Positions 25,720 through 34,851 of a stretch of DNA of 64,000 nucleotides are shown here, piece after piece. Below the pieces are notes generated by a model. The model did not search any database. It was not told the DNA's origin and was given only the letters and a program-made list of their open reading frames with translations. The translations under genes were made by a program, and so were the position numbers. The DNA is taken from positions 310,001 to 374,000 of the forward strand of contig NZ_FNOH01000001.1 in NCBI RefSeq assembly GCF_900106535.1, written 5' to 3'. The stretch's first letter is position 1, and each line of letters opens with the position of its first letter. The stretch comes from Myxococcus xanthus (lineage in GTDB: Bacteria > Myxococcota > Myxococcia > Myxococcales > Myxococcaceae).

Positions 25720-27021
25720 TCAGGGCGCCTGGAAGTTCTCGAAGGTGACCTGCGCGGCGCGAAGTTGCTTCACCATCTCCAGGGACGGTGTTTCCGTGGT
25801 GCGGTAGCGCGGGGGCCACAGCTCCGGCACCGGCGTGAGACAACGGCCCGCGATGCGCTGCACCTCCCGCCACGGCACGGTGAAGAACTCATCACCTTCC
25901 GCCGCGGGACGCACGGCGACCATGTCCGCCTCCGGCAGCAGGGCGTCCACGTCGTGCGACCAGACACACCAGGAGATGGGGAACTCGTCCCGCTTGCGCG
26001 CCGTCGCGCTGTAGCTGGCGACGAACAGGTCCACCTCCTGTTCCGCATGGAGCGCGTCGAGCTCCTCCTTCTGGGCGCTGTACTCCGCCAGCGCCAGGCG
26101 GACGTGGGCCAGCCGCACCCGGTTCGCCAGCACGTCCTGACCGGGATGCACGTAGGGCACCACGCGTCCCGCGTCGTCCACTGTGTACAGGGCGGGCGTC
26201 AGGCATCGGGACGCGGCCGCGTACTCCCGCTCTGCGCTCTCGGTCAGCCGTGCCACCAGCTCCGGACGCGCGTCGCCACCGATGAGCAGGGTGGAGCGCT
26301 CCGGGAGGATGGCGATGGGTCGGCCCTCCACGCGACTGGCGAAGGACGCGAGGAACCCCGGGCGCAGCAGCCGGGACGTCTCGTAGGTATCGCGCGTCTC
26401 CACCGTCCACAGCGGGCCGTGCTCCTCGTCGTAGAGCTCCACGCCTTCGTCCGGGAGCCGGGCCAGGTTCGCGTGGGCCGCCGTGAAGGCTTCGTCCTCG
26501 GTGACGCCCCAGGTCTCCAGGTGCCGGCGCTGGACGAACATGGCGGACTCCGGCAGGTCCATCACCAGCAGCTCGCGCAGGAAGGGCAGTGTCCGCCGTC
26601 CCACCATCTCCCGGTCCGCCTCCGCCGGCTTCTGCAGCGACATGCCGAAGGTGGACGCGCGCAGCACGGGCAGGAGCAACTCGCGGGCCTGCTCCCAGTG
26701 AAGCGAATCCGGCGACTCCTGCCACAGCGCGCGCAGGTAGCGCTGGATGAGCTGGACGCGTTGCTCGGGCGGCAGCTCGCGCGTGTCCGCGAAGAGGTTG
26801 TCCAGGAAGAAGGTGCCGTCACTTCCGGCACGGGTGATGTCCAGGCCGTAGTCCTGCGTGCGCCGCTCCACCTTCTCTACCGCCGGGTCGGCGCGCAGCA
26901 GCGCCTCCACCTGCCGCATCAGCGCTTCGCGCGGCTCCACCGCCCAGGCCTTGGAGGGGCCGGGAGGAACCTCGCCGGCCGCTGGTGTCTTCCTCCCGAA
27001 AAGCCTGCCCCAGAACCCCAT
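25720..27021 (-). CDS. DUF1444 family protein
   Basis: 433 residues from the ATG at 27021 (MGFWGRLFGRK). Long soluble protein with blocks such as GDGTFFLDNLFADTRELP-like text near residue 70 and RPIAILPERSTLLIGGD in the middle, consistent with DUF1444 by general resemblance; the first 35 residues are a basic/proline lead. No catalytic motif is recognised. It is followed after 17 bp by the endonuclease V-like gene. Confidence 0.6.
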   Translation of the reverse strand: MGFWGRLFGRKTPAAGEVPPGPSKAWAVEPREALMRQVEALLRADPAVEKVERRTQDYGLDITRAGSDGTFFLDNLFADTRELPPEQRVQLIQRYLRALWQESPDSLHWEQARELLLPVLRASTFGMSLQKPAEADREMVGRRTLPFLRELLVMDLPESAMFVQRRHLETWGVTEDEAFTAAHANLARLPDEGVELYDEEHGPLWTVETRDTYETSRLLRPGFLASFASRVEGRPIAILPERSTLLIGGDARPELVARLTESAEREYAAASRCLTPALYTVDDAGRVVPYVHPGQDVLANRVRLAHVRLALAEYSAQKEELDALHAEQEVDLFVASYSATARKRDEFPISWCVWSHDVDALLPEADMVAVRPAAEGDEFFTVPWREVQRIAGRCLTPVPELWPPRYRTTETPSLEMVKQLRAAQVTFENFQAP

Positions 27022-27057
27022 TCTCGCTCCCACGTGTGTGTCCGCGGCGAGGTTATG

Positions 27058-27083
27058 TCCGGTGGCCCGTGGGCTCCACCGGA
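27058..27083 (-). terminator. Hairpin downstream of the cytochrome operon
   Basis: TCCGGTGG (27058-27065) pairs with CCACCGGA (27076-27083) around a 10-base loop. It lies 15 bases past the stop of the last gene of the minus-strand operon, and just upstream of the DUF1444 start. Confidence 0.55.
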
Positions 27084-27097
27084 ACACGCAGGTCCCG

Positions 27098-27817
27098 TCA
27101 CAAAGCCAGGAATGCCAGTAATGCGCCCAAGTCCTCGTCAGACAGGGACTCCAGGCTGTAGAGCGGCATGTTGCCCCCGACACCGAAGAACTGGCCGTGC
27201 CTCACCTTCTCGATGACGACCAGTGACTTGGGCACGCCGGGGAACAGCGTGTCGTAGTCGTTCGTCACCTCCGGCAGAATCGACGCCAGCTCGGTCAGCC
27301 GGCCCGCGCCGGTGTGGGGCTCGCCGTGGCAGCTCTGGCATGCCTCCACGTAGACCTGCTGTCCGCGCGTCACGTCACCGCGCGTGACTTCGACGATGTC
27401 CTTCACCACCGTGAAGGGACGGGCCGGAGCGGACGGGCTCGGGCTGATGCTCACCAGGTATTCGTACAGCGCCCGGCTCTGCGGCGAGTCCTTCGGCAGC
27501 GGCGTCACACCCCGCATGAAGTTGACGTAGCAGAAGTTCACCGCGTCCAGCAGGCGGGTCTCGAAGCCGCCCCACCAGCTCTCCCGGAACGCCGAGTCAT
27601 ACAGCGTGTAGCCGGAGTCCATCCGCCCCGCGGGCGCGGTGGGCGTCGTCGCGTGGCATGTCGCGCACGAGAAGCTGTTGAAGCCGCTCTCCGACAGCCG
27701 CGAGTCGTTGAACAGCACCTCGCCGTACTCCGCCGCCGGCACGCGGCCATCGCCGCTGTCGTCGCAGCCGGTCAGCGCCAGGGCCAGCGCCACCACACCC
27801 CATGCCGCGCGCTTCAT
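27098..27817 (-). CDS. Di-heme c-type cytochrome lipoprotein
   Basis: 239 residues. Signal peptide with lipobox LALTGC (Cys at about 18). Two haem-binding CxxCH motifs, CATCH and CQSCH, in two cytochrome c domains. This is the electron-transfer member of a four-gene operon (31014 to 27098); start overlaps the stop of the propeller gene by ATGA. It probably sits on the periplasmic face of a membrane and accepts electrons from an unidentified donor. Confidence 0.85.
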   Translation of the reverse strand: MKRAAWGVVALALALTGCDDSGDGRVPAAEYGEVLFNDSRLSESGFNSFSCATCHATTPTAPAGRMDSGYTLYDSAFRESWWGGFETRLLDAVNFCYVNFMRGVTPLPKDSPQSRALYEYLVSISPSPSAPARPFTVVKDIVEVTRGDVTRGQQVYVEACQSCHGEPHTGAGRLTELASILPEVTNDYDTLFPGVPKSLVVIEKVRHGQFFGVGGNMPLYSLESLSDEDLGALLAFLAL

Positions 27818-29067
27818 GGCTGCCCCCGCAGGATGCTCACCGAGTCCGGGAAGATGCCCACCTCCACCGTGCCCACCACCGTGCCTTCCGTCAGGTCCAC
27901 CGCGTGCAACGTGCCCGGCCCCACGTGGTCGCCTTCGCAGACGACCAGGCCGATGCGCTCGTCGGGCGTCAGCGTGACTTGATGCACGTTGAGACAGCCG
28001 GCGTCCGCCAGTTGCACCTCGCGCAGCACGGTGCCCGTCTCCGGGTCGATGACGGCCAGCGCGTCCACCAACTGGTAGGGCATGTACAGCGTGCGCCCGT
28101 CCGCGGTGAACGCGCCGAACATCGGCGGCCCGCGCAGCGGCACGGCGCGCTCATGCATCATGGTGCGCGTCTGGGGATTGAGCACGTGCACCTGCCGGCT
28201 GGCCATGGAGCTGACCCAGACCTCGCCCGTGGTGGGGGATAGGGTCAGCGCGTAGGGCTGGTGCCGGGGTGCCACCGCACCGCCCGAGCCCGCTGCCACC
28301 ACCTTCACCCGCGCCACCGTGGGTTTCGCCTCCGCGAGGTCGACGATGGCCACCTCGTCCGACCAGCAGGCGATGTAGGCCGTGCGCTCGTCGGCGGACA
28401 GGCGCACCGCGTGCGGCGCGGGGCACACCTCCACCATGGCCTTCCGGGTCATCGTCCGCGCGTCGATGATGGCCAGGTTCGCGTTCATGTCCGACTCGGG
28501 GCGGCCCTGGCGCGCCATCTCCGAAATCTTGAGCGTGTCGAAGTGCGTCTGGTACAGCGTGCTCCCATCCGCGCTGATGATGACGTCGCCGGGATTGGGA
28601 TTCACACGCACCGAGCCCACGAGCCGGTTGTTGCGCGCGTCCAGCTTCAGGCAGTAGCCGTCATCCGCGCCCGTGCCGTGGGCACCATGCGGCCCCGAGC
28701 CACCCCCTGGCACGTAGTTGGAGATGCCGACGTAATAGAAGTCCCCCGCGGGCGACACGGCGGTGTGGTGCGGCCCCTCCAGCTCCACCGGGTTGAGTCC
28801 CACCGGCACGCGCGCCAGCTCGCGGAAGTCCGGCGTGCCCACGGTGGCCAGCTCCACCAGGCTGAGGGTGTCATCCAGGCTGTTGGTGACCAGGATGCGT
28901 CCGCCGGGGCCCGGCGGTGGAATGAACGTTCCTTCCCGCCAGGGCTCCTCGTGCGCGTAGTCCAGCCCGTCCGGTGGCGTCACGCCCACCACCCGCGCCG
29001 AGTTCTCATCACAGCCGGCCATCAGCAGCGCCAGCGCGGGCATCCACCACGGTGTCCGGTGGCTCAT
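27814..29067 (-). CDS. YncE-like beta-propeller lipoprotein
   Basis: 417 residues. Lipobox LLMAGC near residue 19. Repeated strands such as ILVTNSLDDTLSLVELA, PGDVIISADGSTLYQT, VRLSADERTAYIACWSDEVA and VLNPQTRTMM are those of YVTN/YncE seven-bladed propellers. A scaffold or ligand-binding surface protein. Overlaps both neighbours by 4 bases, so three genes here are tightly coupled. Confidence 0.8.
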   Translation of the reverse strand: MSHRTPWWMPALALLMAGCDENSARVVGVTPPDGLDYAHEEPWREGTFIPPPGPGGRILVTNSLDDTLSLVELATVGTPDFRELARVPVGLNPVELEGPHHTAVSPAGDFYYVGISNYVPGGGSGPHGAHGTGADDGYCLKLDARNNRLVGSVRVNPNPGDVIISADGSTLYQTHFDTLKISEMARQGRPESDMNANLAIIDARTMTRKAMVEVCPAPHAVRLSADERTAYIACWSDEVAIVDLAEAKPTVARVKVVAAGSGGAVAPRHQPYALTLSPTTGEVWVSSMASRQVHVLNPQTRTMMHERAVPLRGPPMFGAFTADGRTLYMPYQLVDALAVIDPETGTVLREVQLADAGCLNVHQVTLTPDERIGLVVCEGDHVGPGTLHAVDLTEGTVVGTVEVGIFPDSVSILRGQP

Positions 29068-29672
29068 CGCGAATCCTCCACGCGGATGGTGCGTGGTGAC
29101 TCCAGGCGGTACGGACCTTCACGCAGCCGGTTCTGGACCAGGTAGGCGCTGGTCACCTGGACGCGGAGGTCCTGACCCGAGGCGGCACGGAGCGTGTCCC
29201 AGGTCGCCGCGTCGAGCTGCCACTCCATGTTCGATGTCAGCAGCTCCACCGGACATCGCCGCCCGGGCACGGTGACCTGCACCCAGTAGAAGTCGCCGGT
29301 GACGGGCGGCAGATGCGCCTGGGCGGACGGCAGCAGCAGGTTGCCCAGCCACGCCATCATGGAGTGGGGCGTCTCGCGCGAAGGAAGCCGGGAGGCCAGC
29401 GGAGACGTCCAACGCCAAATGGGCGGCGCCGCATCCATCGCATAGGTCTGGCCCGGGACGGGGGACTCCAGCGTCACCGCCTGGGAGCTGTCAGTGGGCC
29501 GGCCTTGCGCGTCGACGAAGGTGCGCCACGCCTCGTCGGTGGCATCGCCGCCGTAGAGGGGTTCGCCGCACGCTTCGTCCCGTGGCGCGTCCTCGCCGTC
29601 GCAGGCGGTGCCCAACACCAGAAGCACGGCCGCGCAGGGGGCCCACAGCCGCTTTCGAATCGGAAGTGTCAT
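29064..29672 (-). CDS. Lipoprotein of unknown function
   Basis: 202 residues from the ATG at 29672. Signal peptide with lipobox VLGTAC (Cys 24). The mature part is Asp/Glu/Pro-rich, with four or five Cys and a Trp-rich segment (PPIWRWTSPLAS); no domain recognised. Second gene of the four-gene surface operon. Confidence 0.7.
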   Translation of the reverse strand: MTLPIRKRLWAPCAAVLLVLGTACDGEDAPRDEACGEPLYGGDATDEAWRTFVDAQGRPTDSSQAVTLESPVPGQTYAMDAAPPIWRWTSPLASRLPSRETPHSMMAWLGNLLLPSAQAHLPPVTGDFYWVQVTVPGRRCPVELLTSNMEWQLDAATWDTLRAASGQDLRVQVTSAYLVQNRLREGPYRLESPRTIRVEDSR

Positions 29673-29679
29673 CAGAAGC

Positions 29680-31014
29680 CTATCGATGTGGACGCCGTGG
29701 GCCACGGCGCCTCGGGAGGAGAGAGGACAGCAGCAACAGCAGGGGCAGGGCGGGGCCCGCCGCGGCGGCGCAGCCACCGGACTTCGGCTCGGGTGGGCGC
29801 TGCTCGGGCGGCTGTTGCCCCGCGTCGGGCGTGCCCGCGTCTGGGGTCCCCGCATCCGGCGGCGGCGGCTCCTCCACGCCACCATCCGGGTAGAGCGGAG
29901 CGCCCAGTTGCTCCGCGAGCTGCGGCCAGCGGGCCGGGCAGAGGTCCCGCACGGGGGTTCCACGTGGGCATAGCTGCGTGCCCTGGATTTCGTACAACGC
30001 GAAGATGTGCTCCCACGTGCGCCCCTGGTCCGTACTGCGCGCCAGAGCCCAGTCGTGCAGCCAGGTGGAGCCGCAGCCGTAGAGCGTCTCGCCGTCGCGC
30101 AGCACGCACGCGTTGCCGGTAGGCAGGGGCTGCTTCTCCAGCGGGCCGGTGCTCGAGCCCATGAAGAAGTAGTTGAGGGTGCCCACCCAGGCGGTGCCGC
30201 CGTCGGAGGACAGGTCCATGTTGATGAACGTGTCATCCAACACGGTCACCGGCGTCAGCGTGCGGCCCCCGTCATCGCTGCGCAGCAGGTGCGTGTAGCC
30301 CTGCGCGGAGACGCGCACCCACACCACGTCCACGGCGACGGGGTCCACCGCCACCACGGTCAGCGCGTAGGGCCGCAGCAGCTCTGGGAGCGCATGGGGG
30401 AACTCCTGCCAGGTGTCGCCCGCGTCGTCGCTGCGCAGCACCACCATCTGGTTGTTGGAGACGCCCGATACGTAGAGGCGGCGGGGGTCCACCGGGGACA
30501 CGCGGACCGCGTTCAGCTCCAGCCCCGTGCGCAGCAGCGGCGAGGCGGTCCACGTCTCTCCGCCGTCGTCGGAGCGGTACAGGCCGTTGGCGATGCCGGG
30601 CCGTCCGGTGACGGCATGGAAGACGCGGTCATCGGTGGGGTGGGCCGCCAGCCCCGTCACCCAGGTCGACTTGAAGAAGGGATGCGTGCGCCAGGAGCAG
30701 CCCTCATCCGGGGAGTGCAGCAGGGCGCTGCCGGTGGCGGCGAGGATGTCGCCGGTCTCCCGCCACAGGTAGGCCTCCGGGCGCCATCCGCCATACCCCA
30801 TGGCATCCGGACACACCCAGCGCCAGGTCTTGCCGCTGTCGCGGGAGATGACCGCGCCGAACGTCGTCCCGGAGAAGAAGTCCTGGGGGTGGCCTCGGCG
30901 GAGGGTGACGTTGGATGTCTCCGGGAGGCCGGCGTGGGCATGCGCCGCCGTTCCAGGCAGCACGGCCAGGAGGGACGCGACGGTGCTCCAGGCAACCGTG
31001 ATGCGCGACTTCAT
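29680..31014 (-). CDS. BNR-repeat exported protein with MYXO-CTERM tail
   Basis: 444 residues. Signal peptide ends near AHAHA. At least four BNR/sortilin-like repeats with the S-x-D-x-G-x-x-W box: SRDSGKTWRW, SPDEGCSWRT, SDDGGETWTA, SDDAGDTWQE. A DAGTPDAGTPDAG linker leads to SGGCAAAAGP, a hydrophobic stretch and RRR: the MYXO-CTERM sorting signal, whose Cys marks proteins for surface anchoring in Myxococcales. First gene of the operon that continues with two lipoproteins and a di-heme cytochrome, so the set probably builds a cell-surface complex. Confidence 0.88.
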   Translation of the reverse strand: MKSRITVAWSTVASLLAVLPGTAAHAHAGLPETSNVTLRRGHPQDFFSGTTFGAVISRDSGKTWRWVCPDAMGYGGWRPEAYLWRETGDILAATGSALLHSPDEGCSWRTHPFFKSTWVTGLAAHPTDDRVFHAVTGRPGIANGLYRSDDGGETWTASPLLRTGLELNAVRVSPVDPRRLYVSGVSNNQMVVLRSDDAGDTWQEFPHALPELLRPYALTVVAVDPVAVDVVWVRVSAQGYTHLLRSDDGGRTLTPVTVLDDTFINMDLSSDGGTAWVGTLNYFFMGSSTGPLEKQPLPTGNACVLRDGETLYGCGSTWLHDWALARSTDQGRTWEHIFALYEIQGTQLCPRGTPVRDLCPARWPQLAEQLGAPLYPDGGVEEPPPPDAGTPDAGTPDAGQQPPEQRPPEPKSGGCAAAAGPALPLLLLLSSLLPRRRGPRRPHR

Positions 31015-31047
31015 GCCAATGGACTCCGGGAGAACGTGCCGGCCCCC

Positions 31048-31057
31048 ACGTTAACGT
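31048..31057. promoter_or_regulatory. Perfect 10-bp palindrome in divergent gap
   Basis: ACGTTAACGT lies in the 136-bp gap between the MYXO-CTERM gene and the aldo/keto reductase. A perfect AT-centred palindrome stands out in this GC-rich DNA and could be a repressor site for either gene. No regulator is adjacent. Confidence 0.25.
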
Positions 31058-31150
31058 TCGCCCCGCCGGAGCATAGCGGGGGGAATTGCTGCCCGGGTCG
31101 CGCATTCCGATTGAGCACCTGGGGCTCGCCCGTTACCAGGAGGCCCCTCT

Positions 31151-32197
31151 ATGGGAATGGAATATCGGCAGCTCGGCGGCTCTGGCTTCAAGGTCCCGGT
31201 GTTGACGCTCGGGACGGGAACCTTTGGAGGCCAGGGGGACTTCTTCAAGGTGTGGGGCAGCAGCGGGGTCGAGGAGGCCACGCGTCTGGTGGACATCAGT
31301 CTGGAGGCCGGGCTGAACATGTTCGACAGCGCGGACAACTACTCGCGCGGCCTGGCGGAGGAGATTCTCGGCAAGGCCATCTCCGGCCGCCGGGAGAAGG
31401 TCATCCTCTCCACGAAGGGCACCTTCCGCTCGGGTGAGGGACCGAACGACGTGGGCTCCTCGCGCTTCCACATCACCCGCGCGGTGGAGGCCAGCCTGAA
31501 GCGGCTGGGCACCGACTACATCGACCTCTACCAACTGCACGCCTTCGACGCGCTCACGCCCGTCGAGGAGGCACTGCGGGCGCTCGACGACCTCGTGCGC
31601 GCCGGGAAGATTCGCTACATCGGCGCGTCGAACTTCTCCGGCTGGCACCTGATGAAGTCGCTCGCCACCTCGGAGAAGTACGGCCTCGCGCGGCACGTGG
31701 CGCACCAGGCCTACTACTCGCTGGTGAGCCGGGAGTTCGAGTGGGAGCTGATGCCCCTCGCCCTGGACCAGAAGGTGGGCACCGTCGTGTGGAGCCCGCT
31801 CGGCTGGGCACGGCTGACGGGAAAGATTCGCCGGGGACAGCCCCGGCCCGAGGGCTCCCGCATGCAGTCCTCGCTCAACGCCCAGGGGGCGCCGCCTCTC
31901 TCCGAGGAGTACCTCTTCCGCGTGGTGGACGCGCTCGATGCCGTCGCAGCGGAGACGGGGAAGACGGTGCCACAGGTCGCCATCAACTGGCTGCTCCAGC
32001 GCCCCTCCGTGTCCACCATCGTCATCGGCGCGCGCAACGAGGAGCAGCTCCGACAGAACCTGGGCGCGGTGGGGTGGAACCTCACCCCTGACCAGGTGGC
32101 CCGGCTCGACGCGGCCAGCGCGGTGACGCCCACCTACCCGTACTGGCACCAGCTCGGCTTCGCCGAGCGCAACCCATTCCCGACGAAGGTGGACTGA
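31151..32197 (+). CDS. Aldo/keto reductase
   Basis: 348 residues; AGGAGG lies about seven bases before the ATG. All four catalytic residues of the family are visible: Asp and Tyr in FDSADNYSRG, Lys in VILSTKGTF, His in DLYQLHAFD, with the NADP-binding end IVIGARNEEQLRQNL. Closest in style to the YghZ/PdxI-type bacterial AKRs. NADPH-dependent carbonyl reduction in the cytoplasm; substrate unknown. Confidence 0.92.
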   Translation: MGMEYRQLGGSGFKVPVLTLGTGTFGGQGDFFKVWGSSGVEEATRLVDISLEAGLNMFDSADNYSRGLAEEILGKAISGRREKVILSTKGTFRSGEGPNDVGSSRFHITRAVEASLKRLGTDYIDLYQLHAFDALTPVEEALRALDDLVRAGKIRYIGASNFSGWHLMKSLATSEKYGLARHVAHQAYYSLVSREFEWELMPLALDQKVGTVVWSPLGWARLTGKIRRGQPRPEGSRMQSSLNAQGAPPLSEEYLFRVVDALDAVAAETGKTVPQVAINWLLQRPSVSTIVIGARNEEQLRQNLGAVGWNLTPDQVARLDAASAVTPTYPYWHQLGFAERNPFPTKVD

Positions 32198-32347
32198 ACG
32201 CGGCCCTGGGCGGCGTCTTCCATGTGGAAGACGCCTGCCTCGCGAGGACGCTCGCCTCCCTTCATGGGGTCTGCTACGCACGGCGCCTGGTCCGGCACGT
32301 GGAGAGCCCAGGGGGTGGGCCCAGGGGTGCCTGGGGGAGTTCACGGC

Positions 32348-33535
32348 ATGGCGCGTTCCACGGTGGAGCCGGGGCACGGTGACGAGCTGCCCGCCAGCAC
32401 GGGCACGCGGCCCTTCTGGGAGGCGGTGGCGCAGGGGACGGTGGACGTGGCCGTCCGCATCTACGAGGCCCTGGCGGCGTCGCAGCGGGACGTCGTGCTG
32501 GAGGAATCCTCGCGTGCGTCCGCGTTCGCTCGCGCCACGCTGGTGTCGGTGCTGCGGCGGGCGCGTGACTTCGCTGGCGCCGCGCGGGTGCTGGAGGTGG
32601 ATGGCGCCGCGGCCGACGTCGCACAGCTCCACGAGCAGGCGGGCGCGCTGCTCCTGGCCGCGGAGGCGTGGCTGCGCGCGGGTGAACCGGCCCGGGCGGC
32701 GGCGGCCTTCGAGCGCGGCGGTGCGCTGGAGCGGGCGCTGTCGCTGTACGAGTCGCTGCAGGCGCGCGAGGCCATGGCCCGCTGTCTCACCCGGCTGCGC
32801 CGTCCCATGGAGGCCGCCGCGGTGTACCGCGAGCTGGGCAACCCGCACGCAGAGCTGGAGTCCCTGCGTGCTGTGTCTCCGGACATCGCGGTGGCGCGGC
32901 GTGAGGCGGTGCTGCGGATGAGCGCGCTGCTCGACGCGCAGGGGGAGTCGTGGCGGGCGTTGGTGCTGCTGGCGGATGCGCTCCAGGCGCCGGAGCTTCG
33001 GGGTGACATCGCGCTCCAGGCGGAACACTCGCGGCTGCTGCGCCACCTGAACCTGAATGGCGGTCCGTCGGTGGAGCCCGCCCGCGCGCCGCCACTGCCG
33101 CCGCCGCCGCCGGACGGCTACGAATACCTCAAGGCCATTCCTCTCTTCGGCGAGTTGTCCCTGGTGGACATGAAGGACCTCTACCAACTGGCGCGGCCGT
33201 TGCAGTTCGCGCAGGGGGCCACGGTGCTGGAGAAGGGCGCGCCCGGCTCGGGGCTGCTGGTGCTGTTGGAGGGGACGGTGGACGTGCTCGCCGGTCCGGA
33301 GCCCGGTGCCCGGTTGCTCAACACGCTGGGGCCTGGAGCCTTCATCGGCGAAGTCTCCCTCATCCTGGACGGAGACACGTCCGCGCAGGTGTGTGCGCGC
33401 ACGGACGTGCGGGCCTTGCGGGTGACGCGCGTGGACTTCCAGCACTACCTGGACACGCACGAGGCGGCCGCGCTGCGCATCCTCCGCCTCTTCACGGAAA
33501 AGCTCGCGGAGCGCGTGCGCGCGCTCAGCGCGTAG
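32348..33535 (+). CDS. TPR-like plus cyclic-nucleotide-binding domain protein
   Basis: 395 residues from the ATG at 32348. Residues 1-240 are Ala/Leu-rich helical repeats of TPR type (AAAAFERGGALERALSLYESL). A Pro-rich linker follows, then a CRP-like cNMP-binding domain (about 258-390) with IPLFGELS, GAPGSGLLVLLEGTVDV and GPGAFIGEVSLILDGDTSA, the last being the phosphate-binding cassette (the Arg of FGExALL...RxA is replaced by D-T-S-A, so nucleotide binding is uncertain). No DNA-binding domain. Fifteen bases before a related gene. Confidence 0.85.
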   Translation: MARSTVEPGHGDELPASTGTRPFWEAVAQGTVDVAVRIYEALAASQRDVVLEESSRASAFARATLVSVLRRARDFAGAARVLEVDGAAADVAQLHEQAGALLLAAEAWLRAGEPARAAAAFERGGALERALSLYESLQAREAMARCLTRLRRPMEAAAVYRELGNPHAELESLRAVSPDIAVARREAVLRMSALLDAQGESWRALVLLADALQAPELRGDIALQAEHSRLLRHLNLNGGPSVEPARAPPLPPPPPDGYEYLKAIPLFGELSLVDMKDLYQLARPLQFAQGATVLEKGAPGSGLLVLLEGTVDVLAGPEPGARLLNTLGPGAFIGEVSLILDGDTSAQVCARTDVRALRVTRVDFQHYLDTHEAAALRILRLFTEKLAERVRALSA

Positions 33536-33549
33536 CAGGGGAGACGGCC

Positions 33550-34767
33550 ATGGCGCACGTGCACGGCGCGGACAGGCAGCGGGCCGTCCAGCTCGCCAGC
33601 GAGGGCAGGTTGGAGGAGGCCCTGGCGGAATACCAGGGCGTGGTGAAGGACGGGCCGGACGACGCGGAGGTGCGTCAGAAGGTGGCGGAGCTGCTGGAGT
33701 GGCTCGGCCGTTCCGCGGATGCTGTCGCCGCGTACCAGGAGGCCGCGCTGGCTTGGACGAAGGCGGGTCAGCCCTTGCGCGCGGTGGCCGCGTGCGTGGC
33801 CTTGCCCCGGCTGGGCGCGCCCCAGGCCGCGCTCGTGCGCACCGCGCGCGTGCTGGCGGAGCGCTTCGCCCTGCCGCCGGGCGCTGCGGTGCCCGTGGAG
33901 GCCACCCGGGCGCATGTCGCGGAGGATGGCGCCACCGGGCTGCCCATCCTCTCGCAGGTGAGCCGGGAGACCTTCGTCGCGCTGCTCGAGGTGCTCCAGG
34001 TGCGCGCCTTCTTTCCGGGGCAGACGGTGGTGGAGGAGGGGACGCCGGGCGCCTCCATGTTCGCCCTGGTGGAGGGCCGCGCGGACGTGGTGCGCGCGCT
34101 GGAGGACGGCCAACGGCGGAGCGTGGGCACCGTGACGCCCGGGGACTTCTTCGGGGAGCTGGCGCTCATCTCCGAGGGGCCCAGGCTCGCCACCGTGGTG
34201 GCCACCGAGCGCGCGGTGCTGTTGGAGCTCACGCGCCAGCACATGGAGGCGGTGGCGGCGCGGCACCCGGACGTGACGGCGGTGGTGGACGCCTTCTACC
34301 GGCGGCGGATGGTGGAGAACCTGCTGCGCAGCAACCCGCTCTTCAATCAGCTGTCGCCCGCGCAGAAGGCCGCGGTGTCGCGCGACTTCGAGCTGCGCTC
34401 CTTTGCCGCGGGCGAGGCGCTGATGACGCAGGGCCAGCCGGGAGACGCCTTCTACGTGCTGCTGCGTGGGCGCTGCACGCCGTGGCTGGAGCAGCCTCAT
34501 GGACGGCGCGTGGCGCTGTCCGCGCTGCGAGAGGGCGACGTCTTCGGTGAAATCTCCCTGCTGCTGGACAAGCCGGTGTCCGCGACGGTGCGCGCGGACG
34601 TGGCGGGCGTGGTGCTGCGGCTGGAGCGCGACGCCTTCCAGAAGCACCTGCTCAGCCAGCCAGGCCTCAAGGGCCAGTTGATGCGCATGGGCACGGAGCG
34701 GCTCCAGCGCACCGCGCAGGCGCTGGCCTCCGGGCGGGTGCTGCACGACGGAGACCTGCGCGTCTGA
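33550..34767 (+). CDS. TPR plus two cyclic-nucleotide-binding domains
   Basis: 405 residues. A short N-terminal TPR part (ADRQRAVQLASEGRLEEALAEY) is followed by two CRP-like domains, about 135-260 and 265-390: GTPGASMFALVEGRADVV / GDFFGELALISEGPRLATV and GQPGDAFYVLLRGRC / GDVFGEISLLLDKPVSATV. Neither cassette keeps the cAMP-contacting Arg-Thr/Ser pair intact. Shares architecture with the preceding gene and is in the same operon, so the two likely act in one signalling assembly. Confidence 0.85.
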   Translation: MAHVHGADRQRAVQLASEGRLEEALAEYQGVVKDGPDDAEVRQKVAELLEWLGRSADAVAAYQEAALAWTKAGQPLRAVAACVALPRLGAPQAALVRTARVLAERFALPPGAAVPVEATRAHVAEDGATGLPILSQVSRETFVALLEVLQVRAFFPGQTVVEEGTPGASMFALVEGRADVVRALEDGQRRSVGTVTPGDFFGELALISEGPRLATVVATERAVLLELTRQHMEAVAARHPDVTAVVDAFYRRRMVENLLRSNPLFNQLSPAQKAAVSRDFELRSFAAGEALMTQGQPGDAFYVLLRGRCTPWLEQPHGRRVALSALREGDVFGEISLLLDKPVSATVRADVAGVVLRLERDAFQKHLLSQPGLKGQLMRMGTERLQRTAQALASGRVLHDGDLRV

Positions 34768-34794
34768 CGCGAAGGGCTGGCGCTGGAAACACAA

Positions 34795-34824
34795 CGCCCG
34801 GGCCTCCGTGAGGAGACCCGGGCG
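34795..34824. terminator. Bidirectional terminator hairpin
   Basis: CGCCCGGG (34795-34802) and CCCGGGCG (34817-34824), with a further CCTC/GAGG pairing inside. It is centred between the converging cNMP-domain gene and fadL-like gene, 27 bases from each. Confidence 0.75.
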
Positions 34825-34851
34825 CGGTGAGGTCCGGACGGTGCCGGAAGA

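Noticed and set aside
31133-33460. Minus-strand open frame of 775 codons
   Set aside because: Runs antisense across the aldo/keto reductase and a cNMP-domain gene, both strongly supported.
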